The notes under the pieces: generated by a model
Database searches by the model: none
What the model saw: the letters and a program-made list of their open reading frames with translations, nothing else
What the model was told of the DNA's origin: nothing
Position numbers and translations under genes: made by a program
Assembly (NCBI GenBank): GCA_019419725.1
Contig: DXZL01000103.1
Location: 1 to 5,387 of the forward strand
Origin: Veillonella sp.
GTDB lineage: Bacteria; Bacillota; Negativicutes; Veillonellales; Veillonellaceae
Reading direction: 5' to 3'
Length of the DNA stretch: 5,387 nt
In this document: positions 1-5,387 of the stretch, in pieces
How the letters are laid out: every line of letters starts with the position of its first letter
How positions within the stretch are numbered: position 1 is the stretch's first letter

Positions 1-4
1 GAGG
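1..4 (+). promoter_or_regulatory. Ribosome binding site of purL (partial view)
   Basis: GAGG at the first four bases lies five bases before the ATG at 10, a normal Shine-Dalgarno position. The window edge may cut off part of the site. It supports the ATG at 10 as the start. The next in-frame ATG codons, at residues 21 and 31, would remove the conserved N-terminal strand. No purL promoter is visible because upstream sequence is missing. Confidence 0.7.
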
Positions 5-9
5 CTACA

Positions 10-3000
10 ATGGCTATACAACGATTATTCGTAACAAAACGAGAATCTTTCAACCAAGAAGCACAACGCATGTTACAGACCTTACAACAGGAATTATCTA
101 TGCCTGTTACAGGTGTTACCATTTATGAACGATATGATATTGAACATGTAGATGCAAAAGATTTAGAAGCTGCCAAAAACTTAATTTTCTCCGAACCTCC
201 TGTGGATACAGTATTAGAAGAAATCCCAAGTGTTCAAGGCTTTGTATTTGCTGTTGAATATGTACCAGGTCAATATGATCAACGTGCCGACAGTGCAGAG
301 CAATGTATCTCCATGCTCACGCTCACCTCTGGTCACATCGTTCGATGTGCTCGCGTATTCGCTATCGAAGGCACTTTCACAAAAGACCAAGAAAATGCCA
401 TCAAAGCGTACTACATTAACCCTGTTGATTCCCGTGAAGCAAGCCTTGAATTGCCTAATACATTGGCACTTGATTTAGAGGAACCTAAACCAGTAGCAAC
501 CATCGATGGCTTTACTACAATGAGCGATGATGAGTTAGAAGAACTCATCAAAAATTATGGCCTTGCTATGACATTGGCAGACCTCCAAATGATTAGACAA
601 CAATATGCAGAGGTAGAACACCGGGACCCTACGATTACAGAAATTCGCCTCTTCGATACCTATTGGTCCGACCACTGCCGCCATACCACATTTATGACAG
701 AGTTAACGGATATCTCTATCGAAGCGAGTCGCTTCACAGGTCCTATTGAAGAAGCCCTCGAAGAATACATGGAAGGACGTGCTGAGCTCTATACAACGAA
801 GAAAAAAGCTCGTTCTCTCATGGACATGGCTACACTAGCGGTCAAAGAATTGCGCCATGCTGGTGGTTTAACAAATCTCGATGAGTCCGATGAAATCAAT
901 GCATGCACTATCATCGTTCCTGTCGATGTAGACGGAAAGACTGAAGAATGGTTGTTATTATTCAAAAATGAAACTCACAACCACCCTACTGAAATCGAAC
1001 CATTCGGCGGTGCGGCTACATGCTTAGGCGGTTGTATCCGTGACCCATTGAGCGGCCGCGCTTATGTATACCAAGCAATGCGCATCACTGGCTCTGGCGA
1101 TCCACATGCGAGCCTGGAAGATACATTAGAAGGTAAATTACCACAAAAGAAAATCACTCAAGAAGCAGCTCGTGGCTATTCATCTTACGGCAACCAAATC
1201 GGCCTTGCTACAGGCGAAGTAAAAGAATATTACCATCCTGGCTACGTAGCAAAACGCATGGAAATTGGTGCTGTTATCGGTGCAGCTCCTCGCAATCAAG
1301 TACGCCGTGAAGTACCAGTTCCAGGCGATGTTGTAGTATTACTTGGTGGTAAAACTGGTCGCGATGGCTGTGGTGGTGCTACAGGTTCCTCTAAAGAACA
1401 TACCGTAGAATCCCTTTCCACATGCGGTGCCGAGGTACAAAAAGGCAATGCCCTTACGGAACGCAAAATTCAACGCCTCTTCCGTCGTGGTGAAGTAACT
1501 ACCCTCATCAAACGTTGTAATGACTTTGGTGCTGGCGGTGTATCCGTTGCCATCGGTGAATTAACAGATGGCGTAACTATTAACCTTGATTTGGTGCCTA
1601 AAAAATACGCTGGCCTTGATGGTACAGAATTGGCGATTTCTGAATCCCAAGAACGTATGGCTTGCGTTATCTCCGCTACCGATGTAGATGCATTTAAAGC
1701 ATATTGCGACGAAGAAAACTTAGAATGTACAGTTGTAGCAGATGTGACCGATACGAATCGCCTTATCATGAACTGGAATGGCGAAACAATCGTCGACATT
1801 AGCCGTGACTTCTTAAATACAAACGGCGCTAGCCAACAACAAGAGGTTATTGTAAAAGCTCCAGCTGATCGTTCTTACTTCTTACGTGGTTCTTCTAGTG
1901 CAGATAACTTTAAAGAAAAATGGCTTGCAGCCGTATCCGATATAAATACAGCCTCTCAACAAGGCTTAGCAGAGCGCTTTGACAGCACTGTGGGTGCTAA
2001 TACAGTACTCATGCCATTCGGTGGTAAGTTCCAAAAAACGCCTACCCAAGGCATGGTGGCCAAATTACCTGTTCTAAACGGTGAAACTACAACGGCTAGC
2101 ATCATGACACATGGCTTTGTACCAGAATTATCTGCTTGGAGCCCATACCATGGCGCACAATACGCTGTACTTTTATCTGTCGCTAAATTAGTAGCGCTCG
2201 GTGGCCGCCGTGAAGATGCATACTTAACATTACAAGAGTACTTTGAACGCCTCAACTCTAAGGAATCCTGGGGTAAACCTGTAGCAGCTTTACTGGGCGC
2301 TTATAAAGCACAAAAAGAACTTGAAATCGGTGCTATTGGTGGCAAAGATTCTATGAGTGGTACATTTATGGATCTTACAGTTCCTCCTACCCTTGTATCC
2401 TTTGCGGTTGGTACAGCTCATGTAGATAACATTGTGAGTCAAGATCTTAAAGGCGTAGACCATCGCCTCGTATTCTTCGATGTACCTCGCATGTACGATG
2501 ACACTCCTGATTGGGATCGATTCAAAGAAAACTGTGACGTCTTACAAGAACAAATTGAAAAAGGTCGTGTTTACTCCGCTTATGTAGTTGACCAAGGTGG
2601 TATTCCTGAAGCAGTCACAAAAATGGCTCTTGGCAATAACATCGGTGTTAAATTCGATAAATATGCTGAACGAGGTATTTTCCAACCTGCTCTTGGTGCA
2701 TTTATCGTAGAGGTAGACATTAAAGCTGTTAACTATCTCTTAGAGTTACCAGGTTTAAAAGTAATCGGTGTAACACAAGCAAATCCAGTTATTGAATGGG
2801 TGGATCAATCCATATCACTCAAGGAAATCCAAGCAACTTATGAAGCTCCACTCAATGATATCTTCCCTATGCATGCACCAAATGGATCTGGAGAAGCAGT
2901 AGCGTACATCCATGATCAACACGCTAAACCTCGCAGTACATCCTTAGGTGCCAAACCTAAAGTTCTCATTCCCGTATTCCCTGGTACAAACTGCGAATTT

Positions 3001-3750
3001 GATGCGGCTCGTGCCTTCGAACGAGCTGGAGCCGAAACAGATATTGTAGTCATCCGCAACCAAACACCAGAACAATTAAAAGAATCTATCGACGTAATCA
3101 AAGCTAAATTAGCAGAGTCCCAAATTCTTATGTTCCCTGGTGGTTTCAGTGCTGGCGATGAACCAGATGGTTCTGGCAAATTTATGGCTACCCTCTTCCG
3201 TAATCCATACCTTGCTGAAGGCCTAGAAAAGCTCTTGTACAAACAAGATGGCCTTGTACTTGGTATTTGTAACGGCTTCCAAGCACTTATCAAATTAGGC
3301 TTGTTACCAGGTGGTCATATTGAAACCTTAACTGCTGACCATCCTACTTTGACGTACAACACAATTGGTCGTCACTTGTCTCGCATGGTTAACACAAAAG
3401 TTATTTCTACAAAATCCCCTTGGATGAGCGATGCTAAAGCAGGCGAAATCTATACTGTACCTATCTCTCACGGTGAAGGTCGCTTCATTGCATCCCCTCA
3501 ACAAGTATTGGAATTCAATAAAACTGGTCAAATTGCTACACAATATGTAGACTTTGATGGTATTGCATCCATGGATAGCCGCTTCAACCCTAACCAATCT
3601 GTAGCTGCTATTGAAGGTATTTATAGTCCTGATGGTCGCGTATTTGGTAAAATGGCACACTCCGAACGCTGTGGTCTTGGTATTAGCAAAAACATTCCTG
3701 GCCAATTAGAAATGCCACTCTTTACATCTGGTGTAAAATACTTCAAGTAA
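10..3750 (+). CDS. purL: Phosphoribosylformylglycinamidine synthase, single-chain form with fused glutaminase domain
   Basis: This cytosolic enzyme catalyses the fourth step of de novo purine synthesis: FGAR + glutamine + ATP gives FGAM + glutamate + ADP + Pi. At 1246 residues it is close to the fused family (about 1,200-1,300; E. coli about 1,295) and far longer than the small PurL that works with separate PurQ and PurS. Residues 1-150 form the PurS-like N-terminal region, followed by a linker domain to about 230. The first synthetase half has FDTYWSDHCRHTTF (215-228), the ATP/metal motif NETHNHPTEIEPFGGAAT (320-337) and DFGAGGVS (505-512). The second half has GGKDSMSG (777-784). The glutaminase domain (about 983-1246) has PGTNCE (991-996), the nucleophile Cys1087 in GICNGFQ, SHGEGR (1153-1158), and His1217 and Glu1219 completing the triad in MAHSER. 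The frame is intact. N-terminal style resembles the clade II group known from clostridia, bifidobacteria and streptococci; this is recalled, not searched. Upstream pur genes may lie outside the window. A terminator separates it from fprA. Confidence 0.97.
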   Translation: MAIQRLFVTKRESFNQEAQRMLQTLQQELSMPVTGVTIYERYDIEHVDAKDLEAAKNLIFSEPPVDTVLEEIPSVQGFVFAVEYVPGQYDQRADSAEQCISMLTLTSGHIVRCARVFAIEGTFTKDQENAIKAYYINPVDSREASLELPNTLALDLEEPKPVATIDGFTTMSDDELEELIKNYGLAMTLADLQMIRQQYAEVEHRDPTITEIRLFDTYWSDHCRHTTFMTELTDISIEASRFTGPIEEALEEYMEGRAELYTTKKKARSLMDMATLAVKELRHAGGLTNLDESDEINACTIIVPVDVDGKTEEWLLLFKNETHNHPTEIEPFGGAATCLGGCIRDPLSGRAYVYQAMRITGSGDPHASLEDTLEGKLPQKKITQEAARGYSSYGNQIGLATGEVKEYYHPGYVAKRMEIGAVIGAAPRNQVRREVPVPGDVVVLLGGKTGRDGCGGATGSSKEHTVESLSTCGAEVQKGNALTERKIQRLFRRGEVTTLIKRCNDFGAGGVSVAIGELTDGVTINLDLVPKKYAGLDGTELAISESQERMACVISATDVDAFKAYCDEENLECTVVADVTDTNRLIMNWNGETIVDISRDFLNTNGASQQQEVIVKAPADRSYFLRGSSSADNFKEKWLAAVSDINTASQQGLAERFDSTVGANTVLMPFGGKFQKTPTQGMVAKLPVLNGETTTASIMTHGFVPELSAWSPYHGAQYAVLLSVAKLVALGGRREDAYLTLQEYFERLNSKESWGKPVAALLGAYKAQKELEIGAIGGKDSMSGTFMDLTVPPTLVSFAVGTAHVDNIVSQDLKGVDHRLVFFDVPRMYDDTPDWDRFKENCDVLQEQIEKGRVYSAYVVDQGGIPEAVTKMALGNNIGVKFDKYAERGIFQPALGAFIVEVDIKAVNYLLELPGLKVIGVTQANPVIEWVDQSISLKEIQATYEAPLNDIFPMHAPNGSGEAVAYIHDQHAKPRSTSLGAKPKVLIPVFPGTNCEFDAARAFERAGAETDIVVIRNQTPEQLKESIDVIKAKLAESQILMFPGGFSAGDEPDGSGKFMATLFRNPYLAEGLEKLLYKQDGLVLGICNGFQALIKLGLLPGGHIETLTADHPTLTYNTIGRHLSRMVNTKVISTKSPWMSDAKAGEIYTVPISHGEGRFIASPQQVLEFNKTGQIATQYVDFDGIASMDSRFNPNQSVAAIEGIYSPDGRVFGKMAHSERCGLGISKNIPGQLEMPLFTSGVKYFK

Positions 3751-3772
3751 TTTATGACTATCCTTTCATATG

Positions 3773-3799
3773 AAAGCCTACTCCTTGGAGTAGGCTTTT
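3773..3799 (+). terminator. Intrinsic terminator of purL
   Basis: A perfect 11-12 bp stem, AAAGCCTACTCC (3773-3784) against GGAGTAGGCTTT (3787-3798), begins 22 bases after the purL stop. The loop is very tight: TT if all pairs form, CTTG if the last pair opens. Only four T follow directly (3796-3799). A run of seven T comes at 3809-3815, too far away to act as the classic U-tract of this hairpin. The stem strength still makes termination likely. On the opposite strand the hairpin is followed by TTTC, a weaker tail, so two-way function is doubtful. Confidence 0.85.
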
Positions 3800-3804
3800 C
3801 AATA

Positions 3805-3833
3805 TTGATTTTTTTCGAAAATATTAGTATTAT
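3805..3833 (+). promoter_or_regulatory. Probable sigma-70-type promoter of fprA
   Basis: TTGATT (3805-3810, four of six against TTGACA) and TATTAT (3828-3833, five of six against TATAAT) are separated by exactly 17 bases. Transcription would start near 3840, giving a leader of about 70 bases before the fprA ATG. The spacer contains the perfect 10-bp palindrome TTTTCGAAAA (3812-3821). The region is AT-rich, so chance matches are easy. I saw no better-spaced pair in the gap. Confidence 0.6.
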
Positions 3834-3847
3834 AAGTTGATGACATA

Positions 3848-3873
3848 TTTACGAACATGAGAATTCGTGTAAA
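3848..3873 (+). other. Imperfect inverted repeat in the fprA leader
   Basis: ACGAA (3851-3855) and TTCGT (3864-3868) are perfect inverted arms around an 8-base loop. The stem extends with TTT (3848-3850) against AAA (3871-3873) if GT (3869-3870) is bulged out. It lies just downstream of the predicted start of transcription, so it could be a weak RNA hairpin or a DNA operator. It matches no regulator site I know. With 8 interrupted pairs it could be chance. Confidence 0.3.
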
Positions 3874-3900
3874 CCTATACATAACAAATGTGAGTTAAGA

Positions 3901-3905
3901 AAGGA
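3901..3905 (+). promoter_or_regulatory. Ribosome binding site of fprA
   Basis: AAGGA, within AGAAAGGA, sits seven bases before the ATG at 3913. This spacing favors the ATG at 3913 over the in-frame ATG at codon 7, which would be 25 bases away. It also keeps the N-terminal MHCAQKMT segment, whose pattern resembles the start of clostridial-type flavodiiron proteins. Confidence 0.8.
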
Positions 3906-3912
3906 TTTTATT

Positions 3913-5148
3913 ATGCATTGTGCTCAGAAAATGACCCATAATATCTACTGGATTGGTAGTAATGACTGGACTACAGAACGTTTTGAAAACTTATTCCCTA
4001 TTCCAAATGGTGTTAGCTATAACAGCTATTTCATCGACGATGAAAAAACTTGTGTTGTTGACTCTGTAGATGCTGAAATTCGCGAAGAATACTTTGACAA
4101 CTTGACTCATCTTTTGAATGGTCGCGACCTTGATTACATCATCGTAAACCATATGGAACCAGATCATTGTCAAACATTGTTAGATACATTGGAACGCTAT
4201 CCAAACTGTAAAATGGTTGGTAATGCTACAACATTCCGCATGTTTGAACAATTCTACAATACTCCAAAACCTGACCAATACTACACAGTTAAAGAAGGCG
4301 ACGAAATTTGCCTTGGTAAACATACACTTGTTTCCTACACTATGCCTATGGTTCACTGGCCAGAAGTAACTTGTACATATGAAAAATCTACAGGCACATT
4401 ATTCTCTGCAGATGCTTTCGGTACATTCGGTACAGTTAACGGCAATATCTTTGCTGACCAAACAGATTACGTTGCTACATACGAAGAAGAAGCTCGTCGT
4501 TACTATACAAACATCGTTGGTAAATACGGCCCTCAAGTACAAAATGCAATTCGCAAAGTTTCTGGTCTTGATATTAAACGCATTGCTCCACTTCATGGTC
4601 CAATCTGGCGTACACCTGAATCTATTCAATACATTTTACACAAATACTTGCACTGGTCCAGCTACACAGCTGAGCAAAAAGGTGTAGTTATTGCCTTCGG
4701 TTCCATGTATGGTAACACTCGTGCTATTGCGCAACAATTGGCTAAACAATTGTCCAAACGCGGTGTTACAGATATCAAAATCTACGATGTTTCCAAAACT
4801 AATGCATCCTACATCATCTCTGATGCTTGGAAATATACTAACTTGGTAACAATCGCACCTACATACAACTTGAACCTATACCTTACAATGGAAAACTTCA
4901 TTCATGAATTAAAAGCCCTTAACTTCCAAAACCATAAGGTATCTATCATCGGTAACCACTCTTGGGCATCTGCTGCAATGAAAACAATGGTTGCTCACTT
5001 TGAAAATGACTTCAAAGACATTGAAATTGTATCCGAACCACTTGATATCAAATCCTCTTTGAAAGAAGAAGATCTTCCTAAAATCGAAAAAATGGCAGAC
5101 GATATCAAAGCATCCATCGATGCAGCTGAAATCAAAGAAGTATTATAA
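3913..5148 (+). CDS. fprA: Class A flavodiiron protein (O2 and/or NO reductase)
   Basis: This cytosolic flavodiiron protein reduces O2 to water and/or NO to N2O in anaerobes, usually taking electrons from rubredoxin. Residues 1 to about 250 form the metallo-beta-lactamase-like diiron domain. All expected ligands are present: His80, Glu82, Asp84 and His85 in NHMEPDH, His148 in MVHWPE, Asp167 in SADAFG and His228 in PLHGP. Residues about 256-400 form a flavodoxin-like FMN domain, with the phosphate loop GSMYGNT (263-269), an APTYN loop (315-319) and GNHSWAS (347-353) near the flavin ring. The length of 411 residues is normal for the simple class. No rubredoxin or flavin reductase domain is fused, and no partner gene lies nearby, so the electron donor must be encoded elsewhere. 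No signal peptide or membrane segment is seen. The gene has its own promoter and terminator, so it is probably transcribed alone. Sequence alone does not tell whether O2 or NO is preferred. Confidence 0.95.
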   Translation: MHCAQKMTHNIYWIGSNDWTTERFENLFPIPNGVSYNSYFIDDEKTCVVDSVDAEIREEYFDNLTHLLNGRDLDYIIVNHMEPDHCQTLLDTLERYPNCKMVGNATTFRMFEQFYNTPKPDQYYTVKEGDEICLGKHTLVSYTMPMVHWPEVTCTYEKSTGTLFSADAFGTFGTVNGNIFADQTDYVATYEEEARRYYTNIVGKYGPQVQNAIRKVSGLDIKRIAPLHGPIWRTPESIQYILHKYLHWSSYTAEQKGVVIAFGSMYGNTRAIAQQLAKQLSKRGVTDIKIYDVSKTNASYIISDAWKYTNLVTIAPTYNLNLYLTMENFIHELKALNFQNHKVSIIGNHSWASAAMKTMVAHFENDFKDIEIVSEPLDIKSSLKEEDLPKIEKMADDIKASIDAAEIKEVL

Positions 5149-5158
5149 TACTAACACC

Positions 5159-5187
5159 AAAAGCCGCCTGAAAAGGCGGCTTTTTTT
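5159..5187 (+). terminator. Intrinsic terminator of fprA
   Basis: Ten bases after the fprA stop, GCCGCCT (5163-5169) pairs with AGGCGGC (5174-5180) around a stable GAAA tetraloop (5170-5173). The stem is extended by AAAA (5159-5162) against the start of a T7 run (5181-5187). This is a textbook Rho-independent terminator. It also separates fprA from the tRNA gene. Confidence 0.95.
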
Positions 5188-5234
5188 ATACTTTAAAAGT
5201 CTTATGAAAGTTCAATTATTTCACTATTTTTTGC

Positions 5235-5263
5235 TTGACATAAATCTAACTTTTTCATATACT
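5235..5263 (+). promoter_or_regulatory. Strong sigma-70-type promoter of the tRNA-Ser gene
   Basis: A perfect -35 box TTGACA (5235-5240) is followed, after exactly 17 bases, by TATACT (5258-5263, five of six). The start of transcription would be near 5270, leaving a 5' leader of about 25 bases to be removed by RNase P. Near-consensus promoters are typical of stable RNA genes. Bases 5188-5234, between the fprA terminator and this promoter, hold nothing I can recognise. Confidence 0.88.
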
Positions 5264-5294
5264 ATACAAGTACCTGTTACACAACAGAATACAT

Positions 5295-5385
5295 GGAGAG
5301 GTGTCCGAGCGGCTGAAGGAGCATGATTGGAAATCATGTGTGCGGTTATCCCGTACCCAGGGTTCAAATCCCTGTCTCTCCGCCA
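5295..5385 (+). tRNA. tRNA-Ser, anticodon GGA
   Basis: This serine tRNA reads UCC and UCU codons. The acceptor stem GGAGAGG (5295-5301) pairs with TCTCTCC (5375-5381), ending in one G-U pair. The D stem is TCC/GGA (5304-5306 with 5318-5320). The anticodon stem is CATGA/TCATG (5322-5326 with 5334-5338) around loop TTGGAAA, with anticodon GGA at 5329-5331. The long variable arm (about 5340-5356, six pairs including one G-T) marks it as class II, as expected for serine. The T arm is CAGGG/CCCTG (5358-5362 with 5370-5374) around TTCAAAT. The discriminator base is G (5382), usual for serine, and CCA is encoded (5383-5385). More tRNA genes could follow beyond the window. Confidence 0.97.
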
Positions 5386-5387
5386 TA

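Noticed and set aside
2916..3293. A 125-codon minus-strand reading frame opposite purL
   Set aside because: It is an antisense shadow of the linker and glutaminase region, with no family resemblance and no separate promoter seen.
3328..3705. A 125-codon minus-strand reading frame opposite the end of purL
   Set aside because: It lies wholly opposite the conserved glutaminase domain, has no recognisable motif, and its presence is explained by the coding constraint of purL.
3876..3881. TATACA as the fprA -10 box
   Set aside because: The sequence 17 bases upstream (GAACAT) is a poor -35 box, and the nearest TTTACG is 22 bases away. The TTGATT/TATTAT pair at 3805-3833 is better spaced.
3751..3912. 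A riboswitch (such as a purine or PreQ1 type) or small RNA in the purL-fprA gap
   Set aside because: Only the terminator and a weak inverted repeat are seen. There is no conserved riboswitch core, and the leader of about 70 bases has no second terminator.
4379..4687. A 102-codon + strand reading frame inside fprA in another frame
   Set aside because: It overlaps the well-conserved diiron domain and has no domain or start signal of its own.
5263..5268. TATACA as an alternative -10 box for the tRNA promoter
   Set aside because: The spacer to TTGACA would be 22 bases. TATACT at 5258 gives exactly 17.
5120..5326. A 68-codon + strand reading frame starting inside the end of fprA
   Set aside because: It runs through the fprA terminator, the tRNA promoter and into the tRNA gene. 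Its product is low-complexity and it has no ribosome binding site of its own.

Overview
The window looks like core chromosome from a moderately AT-rich, anaerobic, Firmicutes-type bacterium. The best guess is a member of the Negativicutes close to Veillonella. That guess rests on protein style (single-chain PurL of the clostridial/streptococcal type, rubredoxin-free flavodiiron protein of the clostridial type) and on base composition. It is recalled from family knowledge, not searched.

Layout, all on the + strand. (1) Bases 10-3750 hold a complete purL, encoding one-chain phosphoribosylformylglycinamidine synthase with its glutaminase domain fused at the C-terminus. It has a GAGG ribosome binding site at the very edge of the window, and an intrinsic terminator follows at about 3773-3799. 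(2) Bases 3751-3912 are a 162-bp gap. It contains that terminator, a probable sigma-70-type promoter (3805-3833) and an AT-rich leader. (3) Bases 3913-5148 hold a complete class A flavodiiron protein gene (fprA) with all diiron ligands and a C-terminal flavodoxin domain. It is closed by a textbook terminator with a GAAA tetraloop (5159-5187). (4) Bases 5149-5294 are a second gap carrying a near-consensus promoter (TTGACA, 17 bp, TATACT). (5) That promoter drives tRNA-Ser(GGA) at 5295-5385, with an encoded CCA. The window ends two bases later.

The terminators and promoters divide the window into three independent transcription units: de novo purine synthesis, O2/NO detoxification and translation. 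Their products do not work together in any obvious way. I found no mobile element, CRISPR array, toxin-antitoxin pair or new system. The findings below are therefore modest: small palindromes and hairpins in the gaps, sequence variants in the two enzymes, and the tRNA end as a possible integration site that cannot be judged from here.
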